From Saccharospirillum alexandrii_A (GTDB lineage Bacteria > Pseudomonadota > Gammaproteobacteria > Pseudomonadales > Natronospirillaceae), in NCBI RefSeq assembly GCF_043641555.1, contig NZ_JBHZRJ010000001.1, positions 992,001 through 1,056,000 on the forward strand: 64,000 nucleotides of DNA, in the 5' to 3' direction. A model generated the notes under the pieces. The model was not told the DNA's origin, made no database searches, and saw only the letters and a program-made list of their open reading frames with translations. The stretch's first letter is position 1, and the number at the start of each line of letters is the position of its first letter. The position numbers and the translations under genes are program-made. Shown piece by piece: positions 27,759 through 38,000 of the stretch.

Positions 27759-29971
27759 TATACTGTTACCTCCGCATTCATAAGCTCGGCGTTACTGTAC
27801 CAATTGATAAAATCAAGAAGCTCATCCGTGTCGTATAAGTGCCACACGAGCGCCGGATTACCAAGTTTCAGTGCTGGTGTATTTTTTCTGTTCAGGTTCG
27901 AGTTTCTTGGAGTATGGGGCTCATAGCTTCTCACGGGTTCAATTTCCGCCCCTTCTAGATCAACAGGTTGAGTCCATAGGGTAATTGTGGTTTTACCGCG
28001 CTCGTAGGCTATCTCTTTACCATCAGCCGTGCGAAAGCCAGCTATATATTTTGTCGGCGGAGCTATGGGTACCAAAATTTCTTCCATGAGCGCCTGGGTT
28101 GTCAAAGGTAAGTTTTCCGCATTTCTTGAAGACGGTTGCGATACTATCTCCTCTGTTCTCGTGAGCCCTACATCTACAGATTCCACTGTTGAAACCGTAG
28201 TCCGATCGATAACTTCTACCCTGGCGCTTGGCGTCTGATAGTTTTGATGTTCATCTTCTTGCTTCTCGTTTCGTCCGTCTAAGGCTTCAGCTTGCTCGTT
28301 CGCTCCGTCAAGTAGATGCTGGAACTTTTCTAGAATCAGTTCCTTCCGGGCTTCAATAAAAGCTTCATAGTTCGAGAACTCCCATAGTTGGGAGTGGCGC
28401 GGAATTAGATGCATATCGAGGTAAGACTCTGATTTATCAGCAAACCAGTCTGATGGGAAGGTATCGTTCTTCGCCTGAAAACCATTCTCATCTTTTGAAA
28501 GAAGCATGCAATTGGCAATCTGATCTCTTACTGCCGCAGGATACCGCATTAGCGACTGCCGCCCGGTTTCCGGATTGGCGTCCTTAACATCTTTAAGGCG
28601 GGACTGGGGGAAAATGTGATCTATCTGAGGCAGGTTACCTTCATAGGTTGGCGCATAATCAAACTGGCGATACCAGAGATTGAATATCAAATGGATCGTC
28701 TTAGATCCATAGCTCGCACCTAAAAGAGTATCTGCGGAAACATCCAGGTTACGGCCGTCATCATGGATCACGCCGAATATTTCCTTCACATCAAACTTGC
28801 CTTCTTCCTTAATCCCCCTTACGCACTTATCAATTAGTCCATCAGGCCGACCACTAAACGCACCACTTAGCAGTGTGCGTAGGAAATAAGTGTCCAATCG
28901 TCGTACGCTGGTCCACTTATCTGGAAAATGGTAGCGGAAGTAAATGACAGGAATCATACCGAGGTAGGAGGGCAGAGCATGATCGGTCCGTATGAACGTT
29001 TTACCATACAGAAAGTCTCGCACATCTTTGATTGCCGCCGAAATGTAGTCCCACTTATCAATAATTTGCTGGCGAGTTTCCTCATCCCGAAATTTCTTCA
29101 CATCGTAAGCGGCACCCTTACCTAACAATACCAAGCATGTCTTCAGAATGAAGTCTCGCGTGAATTTGTACCCTGTGGCGTTTAGCTCGGAGAGCAGCAC
29201 CTCCATGGCGTCATCAGCATCGTCCCAAGAGGCTGTCAACAGGGAAAACAAAAGATCGGATTTCCCCAATTTGGTACCGCCAGAGTTGGCCCGTATGAAA
29301 ATTTCTACAACATCATCCTCCTGATAAAGGTCCGGATCATCGACACTGTCTAACTCCTGGTAGCTAACAGCTTCCTGCGCCACAAAAACCTGATGTACTT
29401 TCCAAACGTTGCGCATCAACTGCCGACGCTGATCATCCGATAGAGGCAGCTTTGCTAGCGCTTCAAGTTCAACAGCTACATCGTTGGGCATTGAATTGCT
29501 AAGAACAAGCTTTTTGAAGTTGACCCAGGGAAAGATAGCTTTGGATGGCAATAAAAATCTGAACTTGTAGCGCATCTCTTCGGCGGAAGTTGGTTGTCCA
29601 CTGAACACATTAAAGTACAGTTCTTTCTTGTTGTAGCTACCTTTTAGCCCAATAAACAAGCTTTGGAGCCGTTGCTGCCCATCCAGTACTAGAAGCTTCG
29701 TCCGCTTGTCCTCCGGCACCTGGTACTGAGAGAGTTTCAGTCCATCCGAGTAGCAGTCGATAAACTTACGGCGTCTGATGGTGGAGTTAGTTCTCCAAAC
29801 AAGAAGTGTACTAATAGGGTACTCACGCATGATCGAGTCAAACAACTTCTCTATCTGTTCGGTATCCCACACAAATGGCCGCTGAATGTTGGGCAACCAG
29901 AAGCCGCCGTCATACTCTTCATTGTTTAGGTAATTGACGACTTTTCGAATCGAGACGATTTTATTCTTCAT
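27758..29971 (-). CDS. DUF262 / HNH (DUF1524-like) GmrSD-type nuclease
   Basis: Two-part protein of 737 residues. The N-terminal DUF262 domain has IQRPFVWDTEQIEKLFDSI and the nucleotide-handling signature LVLDGQQRL near residue 94. A DUF1524-type HNH motif, IDHIFPQSRL, lies near residue 450. The last 200 residues form a separate domain ending in a run that looks like a small C-terminal fold. GmrSD and BrxU proteins with this layout are type IV restriction enzymes that cleave modified phage DNA with NTP hydrolysis. Here it sits inside an operon that also encodes a methylase, 8 bases after the DUF1156 gene. It is therefore probably the cleaving arm of the system, or a complement against phages with modified DNA. 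Confidence 0.86.
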   Translation of the reverse strand: MKNKIVSIRKVVNYLNNEEYDGGFWLPNIQRPFVWDTEQIEKLFDSIMREYPISTLLVWRTNSTIRRRKFIDCYSDGLKLSQYQVPEDKRTKLLVLDGQQRLQSLFIGLKGSYNKKELYFNVFSGQPTSAEEMRYKFRFLLPSKAIFPWVNFKKLVLSNSMPNDVAVELEALAKLPLSDDQRRQLMRNVWKVHQVFVAQEAVSYQELDSVDDPDLYQEDDVVEIFIRANSGGTKLGKSDLLFSLLTASWDDADDAMEVLLSELNATGYKFTRDFILKTCLVLLGKGAAYDVKKFRDEETRQQIIDKWDYISAAIKDVRDFLYGKTFIRTDHALPSYLGMIPVIYFRYHFPDKWTSVRRLDTYFLRTLLSGAFSGRPDGLIDKCVRGIKEEGKFDVKEIFGVIHDDGRNLDVSADTLLGASYGSKTIHLIFNLWYRQFDYAPTYEGNLPQIDHIFPQSRLKDVKDANPETGRQSLMRYPAAVRDQIANCMLLSKDENGFQAKNDTFPSDWFADKSESYLDMHLIPRHSQLWEFSNYEAFIEARKELILEKFQHLLDGANEQAEALDGRNEKQEDEHQNYQTPSARVEVIDRTTVSTVESVDVGLTRTEEIVSQPSSRNAENLPLTTQALMEEILVPIAPPTKYIAGFRTADGKEIAYERGKTTITLWTQPVDLEGAEIEPVRSYEPHTPRNSNLNRKNTPALKLGNPALVWHLYDTDELLDFINWYSNAELMNAEVTV

Positions 29972-29979
29972 GCCAGCTC

Positions 29980-32889
29980 CTAAAAATCTAGACCTTGCTG
30001 TTCTCTTGCATGACCGATGTCATGTGAGGCTACAACGATGGCGGGCCAGGAGGCAATTAACTCGTTATATGCTCGGGCTTCTTCGGCCCATTTCTTGCGC
30101 TCGCACAAGGTGTATAAGTGATAAGCCAGTTGACGGATGGCTTCACCTTTCTCCGGCATTTTTGCGAGCAGCTCGCCGGCAGCGGACTCACCGCTGTTGT
30201 TCAGCCGACGAATCATCTGATGGCAGGCTTCCCATACAGGCGTTCGGTCGTCTTTGGAGGGATCCCACTCGGACTCGTAATCGTTCCAACGTAGCAGGCG
30301 TACCTTGCCGCCGCCGGACTCGGCCACGCCGGCTGCTTTAACACCATCGACACTCGTACCCTTTGCACGAGCAAGAGTGTCTGCCTCGCCGAATTGGCCA
30401 TGGCTCCAGCCGTATTGCTCAAACCAGCTTGAACAGAACTGAGTGTCAGCATCGAAACTGCCTGAGTCTGGGCTTAGATACTCGGTGATAGCGCGGTTGA
30501 TCAACACCAGTGCATCGTGCACGCTCATGCTTGTGCCGTCTTGGTTCAGTACCGCCTCGTATTTGGAGTAGATTGCCATACCGGGACCGATTGCAGACTG
30601 AGCCAAATCTACCGGGGCGATGGGGGTTTGGCCGGTTTGACCTCCGATCATCGTTTCTAAGGCTTCAGGCATTTCATCCCGCAACTGGCGTTGGAAGTCG
30701 CGGCGAGAGATTGAATCGGCGTTTGATTCACGTTTGCGGCAGACCAGTACGATTGAGGACGCTAGAGCGTTGGTTCCTGAGCCAATCATACGGTTGGCCA
30801 TTTCAGTTCGCATTGGCCAAGTGCCATCTATTGAAAAGCCTGCCTTTATCACTGCCTCAAGAAATGTTACCCACCCGGTGCTTGTAGTGCTGCCCTCTTT
30901 GGTTTCTGATTGCTTGAAAGCGTAATAGATGGAAACTGGGAATGCAGGATGTGCTTGAACAGCAAGATTGTGAATGGCACGAGTCATTCCATCCATAAAA
31001 AAGGTTTCGGCTTTCTCTTTGCTTTTGTGTCTGTACGGAGTGGCTACCAGTTCTTCAGCTTTAGGAACAGCCATGGTAGCGAACAACGCTGGATAAACCT
31101 TGCGCAATGAACGGCGCATCCAAACATAAAAGAAGTCCGACAAATCAGCATATCCAATATTGTCGTAATAAGGAGGGTCAGTTGAGATCAGTTTATTCTG
31201 ACTAACAGTCTGCGTGGCTGCGTCATTCTGACCAGCATACCCTTCTGCAGAAGCAGGAAGCTTACCAACAACCTTGCTAGTCCAGTCAACATTGTTGATC
31301 CAGTTCCCGCTGGACCGCGAAAAAGGATTACCCTCTGCGAAGTCCCATGTCATAGGAATCGCCTGTCGCCCAAAGGTGTTTCGTAATGCTTCCATCTTCG
31401 GGCTAGAGTCCCAAGAACAGATCGTTGACCCTCTATCAGCGCTCCGACTTATTGCAAAGACAAGGTAAGCAACTATCGCTTCCCCATAAGCTGTAGTTCC
31501 TGATCCACCTTGTGCGAGGCCTAGATCGTTGTCTGGAAGGCCGAAGGCCTTAGCGTCAGAAATGACCTTTTCTCGGGCTTCCAGCACTAGATCGGAGAGA
31601 GTTGCTAACGTCACTAATTGGCGAGGGGTGAAAATATCGCCATATGTCTCCAGGCCATATGGAGGAGTCCATAATGCTCTGGGGTCAGGTGCTATAGGAG
31701 TGTCAGGCTTCCAATGCGGTTGGGCACTTTTTGCAACAGATTCAATTTCTTCGGTTGGAGCTAGGTAAACTCGACTACGTTTACCTTCTGCCACGATAGC
31801 CATGAGACGAGTACCCATCCGCTTAGCCTTTCCTTCTCCTTTAATGTGTTTTCCATCCATTGGAGACCCTGATAGTAAGCAGAAAAAATTTGCTCCTCTC
31901 GAAGTTTTTGTGCCATTTTTCGCCTCCTCAGGTGGAGTGCCTAACTTAATCTCAAAGCGATACTTATCACCCTCAACAACAGGTTCAATATATACACCCT
32001 TTTCCTTTTTGCTGGACAGCACAAAGCTGGACGCTAGTGGCACTTCCACATGGCTAAATGCTGGATTTGGACTCTTCACTGTTCTGGTCCACAGCCAGGC
32101 AATCACTGTCAGCTCTTCGTCTTCATAGGCTTTCAGATCAGGCCTTTTAACAACCATCTCATTGGTGATTCGAACTTTAGGATATAGGTGACCAATACGT
32201 TTGAAAGCTTCTTCTCGCATCCAGTGACCGTAGCGGCGGACATCTTCAGCCAATCCCTTGGCACCAGCCCAGTCTTCCATCATAGTCTGCTGCCTTTCGC
32301 CATCAGGCGGCGGACCCACTGGAGCTTTCCCGGAAAATTTGGGCGGGATCTCAATCATTGCCTTATTGATCATCACCGCCACTGGGTTTAAGTCGCTGGC
32401 GTAGCTTTTTAGCCCCAAACGTTGGGCCTCCAAAGGAATGGCTCCACCACCGGCAAAGGGGTCGTGGAAAGCGGGTAACTTATTAGGATTAAATAGCTCT
32501 GTCGCCTGTGGATGGTTGCGATTCAGGTGGCAGGTTTCACGCCAACTTTTCCAGATGGCCTCTCGGGCTCGGTTAAGAACTTCCTCATTGTTGGTATTTT
32601 CCCACTTCACCAGGTCGCGGGTTATCTGGAACAGTTTCTCCCGCTTGATTTCAGCCTCTTTTTTGTTGACGCCATACCCCAGTTCCCGCTGATAGCCCGG
32701 ATCATTCACCAGCTGTGCAAACAATACAGCACGAGCCGCTGCCAATGGACGACGTGCCCACCACAGGTGGAGAGTACTAGGGTGGCCATGCCGAATGGAC
32801 TTCTCGCGAGCAGCAGCGATGTTTATGTCATCCAGCGGAAGCGCAACTTCGATCAGTTTTTTTGGAGATTTTATTTGCTGCATGTTCAA
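29980..32889 (-). CDS. DUF1156 DNA methyltransferase of defence operon
   Basis: Predicted DNA modification enzyme of 969 residues. The N-terminal DUF1156 domain begins KKLIEVALPLDDINIAAARE and includes HLWWARRPLAAARAV. The SAM-binding motif DPFAGGGAIPLEAQRLG lies near residue 142, and the catalytic DPPYYDN near residue 569. This is the N4-cytosine/N6-adenine amino-methylase signature with long inserts. It overlaps the HNH gene upstream by 4 bases. In comparable islands such methylases mark host DNA so that the paired helicase and nucleases spare it. The methylated site cannot be predicted from the sequence. The long inserts are usual for DUF1156 proteins. Confidence 0.88.
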   Translation of the reverse strand: MNMQQIKSPKKLIEVALPLDDINIAAAREKSIRHGHPSTLHLWWARRPLAAARAVLFAQLVNDPGYQRELGYGVNKKEAEIKREKLFQITRDLVKWENTNNEEVLNRAREAIWKSWRETCHLNRNHPQATELFNPNKLPAFHDPFAGGGAIPLEAQRLGLKSYASDLNPVAVMINKAMIEIPPKFSGKAPVGPPPDGERQQTMMEDWAGAKGLAEDVRRYGHWMREEAFKRIGHLYPKVRITNEMVVKRPDLKAYEDEELTVIAWLWTRTVKSPNPAFSHVEVPLASSFVLSSKKEKGVYIEPVVEGDKYRFEIKLGTPPEEAKNGTKTSRGANFFCLLSGSPMDGKHIKGEGKAKRMGTRLMAIVAEGKRSRVYLAPTEEIESVAKSAQPHWKPDTPIAPDPRALWTPPYGLETYGDIFTPRQLVTLATLSDLVLEAREKVISDAKAFGLPDNDLGLAQGGSGTTAYGEAIVAYLVFAISRSADRGSTICSWDSSPKMEALRNTFGRQAIPMTWDFAEGNPFSRSSGNWINNVDWTSKVVGKLPASAEGYAGQNDAATQTVSQNKLISTDPPYYDNIGYADLSDFFYVWMRRSLRKVYPALFATMAVPKAEELVATPYRHKSKEKAETFFMDGMTRAIHNLAVQAHPAFPVSIYYAFKQSETKEGSTTSTGWVTFLEAVIKAGFSIDGTWPMRTEMANRMIGSGTNALASSIVLVCRKRESNADSISRRDFQRQLRDEMPEALETMIGGQTGQTPIAPVDLAQSAIGPGMAIYSKYEAVLNQDGTSMSVHDALVLINRAITEYLSPDSGSFDADTQFCSSWFEQYGWSHGQFGEADTLARAKGTSVDGVKAAGVAESGGGKVRLLRWNDYESEWDPSKDDRTPVWEACHQMIRRLNNSGESAAGELLAKMPEKGEAIRQLAYHLYTLCERKKWAEEARAYNELIASWPAIVVASHDIGHAREQQGLDF

Positions 32890-33689
32890 CCTTGAAATCC
32901 TGTGTCATTTAAGTACTGCTCAGCTGTAGTACCTAGGCAAAAACGAATAGTCGTAAAAAAAACTGGCCATTGCTGTCGAAAGTAGCGATTGGCTAATTCG
33001 TTGAGACTCTGCTCATGATTATTGCCTTGTTCACGCAATTTCTTTTTATTTCGTTCAATATTCCAAATTACTCTTAGACGTGCTTCACAAAGGCGGTCAC
33101 AGTTTAAATTCAACATGTCGATGGTGTTTTGAACCAGTGAGCGAGTGTTTGGGTGCTGATTGTTCTCAATCTCAATGACATTGCATTGTTCATCATCCGG
33201 TAGCAGCCTTCCGGTACTCCTCTCTAAAAAGAATAGCCGCGGGAAGGCAGGTATTTCTTTGGGATTAATAATCCACCCTTCACATTGTTCATGGAGACTG
33301 CCGGACTGAATCATCTTGTCCTTGTAGGCATCGCAGCTCAGATTTTCTTCAAGCGGTTCCATCGTGTAGGGCCGAGCTTGATGACGCTGAGAACCACCCA
33401 TGCATACTGCCAACATATTCTCCCAGTCTAGAGTCCAGTTATGTGCCACAGATTTGTCAGATTTTGGATGGAAGTGTTCAACCCTGCATCTGAGTGGTCC
33501 ATTACTGTGAATTCCGACTTCGCAAAATGAACATAGGCCACCTTGTTCCTGACTCAGCCTATGTCGCACGATGTTATAAGCTATCCTGCCCTCTCCATCA
33601 TCACGCATTTGTTTCCATGTGCTTAAGGGGTGTTTTCTCCGGAATTCTGTTAACTCTTGCGGCTCGCCTAAGATTGTTACACGCTTCAC
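32886..33689 (-). CDS. HNH nuclease, PtuB-like (TIGR02646 type)
   Basis: Predicted DNA nuclease of 267 residues. A treble-clef HNH core is seen: CSFC at 53-56, then VEHFHPKS at 70-77, then LDWENMLAVCMGG at 88-99 with the second cysteine pair. This is the pattern of the TIGR02646 family, to which PtuB of Septu and the HNH effector of retron-Ec78 belong. It is encoded directly after a PtuA-like ATPase with a 4-base overlap, and it overlaps the methylase gene by 4 bases. The pair therefore forms a Septu-like unit inside a larger operon. The presence of the active-site His and cysteines suggests it is functional. Confidence 0.85.
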   Translation of the reverse strand: MKRVTILGEPQELTEFRRKHPLSTWKQMRDDGEGRIAYNIVRHRLSQEQGGLCSFCEVGIHSNGPLRCRVEHFHPKSDKSVAHNWTLDWENMLAVCMGGSQRHQARPYTMEPLEENLSCDAYKDKMIQSGSLHEQCEGWIINPKEIPAFPRLFFLERSTGRLLPDDEQCNVIEIENNQHPNTRSLVQNTIDMLNLNCDRLCEARLRVIWNIERNKKKLREQGNNHEQSLNELANRYFRQQWPVFFTTIRFCLGTTAEQYLNDTGFQG

Positions 33690-35068
33690 TTACCCAGCTC
33701 CCATTTGCGATTTTCTATTTGAAGATCCGCATCTAGCAGCGCAGGCTCATAGCCCTGATATCGTTCATCTAGCAAGTTTCTTAGCTCTACCGCACGAGGG
33801 CTACTCCATTGGTCCCGATCAACCAAAGAAAGATATTCCTTTAATTCCTTTGTAGCCCGGACTGCTGGGGGGCGGATTTCCTCTAGCCCAAGAACTTGCT
33901 TAAGCAGGCGCTCTGGTTCAGCTCCTTCGGTTCCAGGCGGAGCCCCATGGACCTTATTGTCTCGCAGAATTCGAATGTAATCAGACGGTACAGTTGTAAG
34001 CACTTGAGGGCTGTGTGTTGTTACAATAAATTGGATTTTCGGGAACGCTTCCCGAAACTGTCCAAGTACAACTTGTTGCCAGCGTGGGTGCAGGTGCATA
34101 TCTACTTCGTCAATCATAATAACACCTGGAGTTTTTTGGGCCGCTTCCACTCCTAAATGGGGATTAAGTTTGATGCACCGGTATGCAATATCGCCCACCA
34201 TAGCTAACATGCTGCGAATCCCGTCACTGAGCTGTTCGGCATCAAGAATACCATGGTCATCGTGATGTAAAATTAGAGACTTCTCGCGACTTACGCTATA
34301 TTCAAGTGAATACCAGCCTGTCATAGGTTGGAGGAATGAATCAGTGGCCCTTTGTACTACTCGTATTCGGTCATGTGCTGCTTCTAATTCATTTAGATTG
34401 GAGCGTCCTTCCAGTTTGTTAATCTGCTGTTCACGCAGACTCTCGAAAGCCCAAGTGAACCACTCTTTAAAGTGCTTGTAAGAGGATGCTGGGTCAAGGC
34501 AATTTAAGTATGCGAAAGTGCGTATATAGAAATTTGGATCTCTAGTGTCATCTTTACCTTTCAGGTTATGCCTCAATTGTTTTTGTGCCCAGAGCCTTCC
34601 TGTGCCGTAATAGCCGAAAACCGGAAGTTCTTGACTTTGTGCTTTGTCATCACGAACTTTAGCTTGAATTTTGGACGCCCACTTTTTTAGCTTAGCAGTG
34701 TCTCCATCGTCTTTCGTTTTCGTTGCTCTAGCTTCTTTATCACGGTATCGAATCCACTTGGATGTCTCGCCATTCCCAAAATCTCCAGTGGCTTCAATTT
34801 TAGCAGGTAGTTGGCGTGCCATATCACTGCTTGACATGCGTTTCATTCTAACGTCGTTGATGGCAATAGCGTTACCTGGGTCATTAAAGGTCGATCTTGC
34901 TAAATCAAAACTGCTGACAAACGGCCACAATGCAATCCGGATGGCATCAAGCAGTGTTGACTTACCTTGACCATTCTCTGCCACTAGAACGGTAAGGTTC
35001 TCGTTGAGATCAATCTCAATATCTGAAAAACAGCGGAAGTTTTCTAAACGCAGTTTATCGATTCTCAT
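33686..35068 (-). CDS. AAA/ABC-type ATPase, PtuA-like
   Basis: ATPase of 460 residues with an SMC/RecF-like head. Walker A is VAENGQGKSTLLDAI at 29-43, the signature is LSDGIRSMLAMVG near 285, and Walker B is GVIMIDEVDMHLHPRWQ near 325 with THSPQVL after it. This is the arrangement of PtuA in Septu, of retron-Ec78 PtuA and of OLD-type ATPases without the Toprim domain. No Toprim residues are seen at the C-terminus. It overlaps the helicase gene by 4 bases and the PtuB-like gene by 4 bases. The likely role is to hold and gate the HNH nuclease until phage infection is sensed. Confidence 0.85.
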   Translation of the reverse strand: MRIDKLRLENFRCFSDIEIDLNENLTVLVAENGQGKSTLLDAIRIALWPFVSSFDLARSTFNDPGNAIAINDVRMKRMSSSDMARQLPAKIEATGDFGNGETSKWIRYRDKEARATKTKDDGDTAKLKKWASKIQAKVRDDKAQSQELPVFGYYGTGRLWAQKQLRHNLKGKDDTRDPNFYIRTFAYLNCLDPASSYKHFKEWFTWAFESLREQQINKLEGRSNLNELEAAHDRIRVVQRATDSFLQPMTGWYSLEYSVSREKSLILHHDDHGILDAEQLSDGIRSMLAMVGDIAYRCIKLNPHLGVEAAQKTPGVIMIDEVDMHLHPRWQQVVLGQFREAFPKIQFIVTTHSPQVLTTVPSDYIRILRDNKVHGAPPGTEGAEPERLLKQVLGLEEIRPPAVRATKELKEYLSLVDRDQWSSPRAVELRNLLDERYQGYEPALLDADLQIENRKWELGK

Positions 35069-38000
35069 GCGCCTGGCTCCAAGGGTATTGCTTTTGATAT
35101 CAGAAATTTTAGTTCATAGTTAACAGAAGGAACACCAAAGTCGGGCTCAGTTGTAAATGGGTTTTTCACGTAGAACGGGCCTTCATAGCTGTTGCCGTCC
35201 ACAATCACGATGGCGAGCCAGAACTTGTCGGCCTGATTTAGGGCGTACAGAATCTCATTACGGCTGACTGTGATGGTTTCCTGGCCTTTAGCACGGCCTT
35301 TGACTTCGATATGCCGGTCTGGCAGCAATGAGCCGTCTGAATTCGCCGGGAGCCTAGACGTAATGTCCCAGCCGCACTTCTCGGCGGAGACATCTTTGAC
35401 TGTGTGACCCAAAGCCTGCTCATGATCTGTAACTGCTTTCATAGCTACCTGTTCGATACGAGCCCGAGCCTGTGCATCGACGGTGAAAGGGGTTTCGCCA
35501 TTGCGCATGGCCAGCAAGCCTTGAGGAATGACCAGAGCACCGCCGATCACGACCGGGGTGCTGGACACCACGCTTTTCATTGCATCTAGTTCACTTTTTC
35601 GCTGGTTCAGGCGAGCTGTAAGCTCTTCCGCTCTACGTCGGAAATTCTCTGGTTGAAGGCGTGGTTGCTTGCCAGCTGCTACATCCTCGTCCAACTTTAT
35701 AGCCTGGCCCGAAAGGTAGTTAATTTCTTTGACTAGCCGCTCATGAACTGCAGCATGGATTTTGTCAGCCTGTAGTTCCCGCCGGGTTTTCACTTCGTTG
35801 TAGTGCTCTGGCACAAGATTTTGAGAGGCGTGATTGAGAGCGAGACCCTCTAGGTTTCCAGTTATCCATGGAGCATTTAGAATATCCTGCACCACATTGA
35901 GATCTGATGCATCAATAGGCTGCAAGTCGAGATGAGGTGCCCACCCCCCATGGAAAGCTTCACCATGCTGGTCGATTTCCACAAACTGTAACCGACGAGA
36001 GGCGACGATTGATTTTCCGCTGTCTTTGTCTCCGCCGTCGCTCATGCCCTCGCGAATGGTGTGATCCACCATAAAGAGAATCTTCGGCTTAGTGCCCTCG
36101 TCATTCGGATCTACGAGCACTGCACCTTGCTTGAGTTTGCTGCGGTGCGCCTGAAGAATCAGGTCGGTTGCAGCGTGCATCAACGGGTGACTAGGGTGGA
36201 TTAAATCGGCCATGGGCTTGCCCGGCACTCGGACAAGCTGCTTTTCGAAACAGATTCTTTCGTACTTCTTAAGCACGGGAGTACGGCTTTCGCCAATAAT
36301 GCGGTCCCGTTCACGTATTGCTGCCGGTACATGACGGACCTCGTAACGGCCTGCTTCTCTGGATCGCATTTCTCCGCTCAGAGTTTGGAAGGCTTCAGTG
36401 AAGAAGGCGCGGATGAAGTAAGGCTGGAGCTTGCGGGCTTCGGCCTTTTCCATCTCCTCCTTCACAGCGTATAGGTCTTCCAGAGACATGTGCTGCTCTA
36501 CAAGGGCATTACGGCGTATTATTTCCTTCAGATGCTCTGTGTCCAGTGCTCCGTCAATCACTTGGTTGAGTTTGTCTTTCACCTCGGGCGATTCGCCATA
36601 GCGAATAGCTTCGATTAGCAGTTCTTTAAGGGATTTGTTCTCGAAGGCTTCTCCCAGAATATCGAACACCTTGCCGCCTAGAGCCTGTTTCTCGATTTCT
36701 AGCTTGTCGAACAGCTTTTGGAATACATCGCCTTCCCGAGTCTCATTGGCGACCAGGTTCCACAGGTGACAGACTTCGGTTTGTCCGATTCGGTGAATCC
36801 GGCCAAAGCGCTGCTCCAACCGATTTGGGTTCCAAGGCAGGTCGTAATTGACCATGAGACTGGCGTTTTGCAGGTTCACACCTTCACCGGCGGCATCCGT
36901 TGCCACCAGTACTAACAGGTCAGGATTGTTGCGGAATTCTTCCTGGGCCCTGCGTCTAGCGTCGCGGTTGGTGCCACCATGAATGGTAAGGACAGCGCTA
37001 GGATCACCTAGTAGTCCGCCAATGCGTTGAACAAGGTAATTTAGTGTGTCTTTGTGTTCGGTAAATATGATGAGCTTGCGGCGGCTACCACCGGATGTGT
37101 ACATCTCTGGTCGGTCTTGCAACAGGTGGGAAAGCTCTTCCCACTTTTTGTCGTTGCCAGACTGCACCACGGTCATAGCCTGATATTCCAGGTCTTGCAG
37201 AATTACGATTTCCGCTTCCAGTTCCGGAATGGTCTCAGCAGCAGTGGCTTGATCCACTACTTGGTCCACTACCATTTCATACTCTTCGGCACTGAGCTCT
37301 TCATCCATCTCATCAATGTTGTCAGGCACATCAATTTGCTTGGTGATCTGATATTCGCCCAGAGTTTCTGCTACGCTGTTCTGCCTAGTTTTTTGAAGGC
37401 CCTCACCTCGTGCGACCAATTTCATTTCGTCCAAGCGTGTTTCCAGGCGCTTGCGTCGACGCTTCAGCGACTGATAAATAGCTTCTGGACTGGAGGCCAG
37501 CCGGCGTTGCAGCATGGTCAAAGCAAATCCAACGTTACCCTTCCGCTTACCATCGAGATTGTCTGCCCGATTCATTTCGTTCCGGACATAGTTGGTGACC
37601 TCCGCATAAAGCTCGGCTTCGGCATCAGACAGTTCATAGTTTGCGGTGTATGCTCGTCGTTCTGGGAAAAGTGGTTTTCCGTCGAACTTTAGTAGTTCTT
37701 CTTTGACCATACGACGCATCATGTCGGAGACATCGACCTTGTGTGCACCTTCACGGAACTTGCCGTAGAAGCGGTCGCCATCCAAAAGGGACAGCCAGAT
37801 CTGGAAGTCCTCTTCCTTGCCGTTGTGTGGCGTTGCAGTCATCAGGAGAAAATGACGAGTTATTGAGCCGAGCATTTCGCCGAGTTGGAACCGTTTGGTT
37901 TTGTTGACTTTATTGCCAAAGTAATTTGCTGAGAGCTTGTGTGCTTCGTCGACAATGATCAGGTCCCACTCAGTATTCTTGAGTTTTTCCTGGAAATCTT

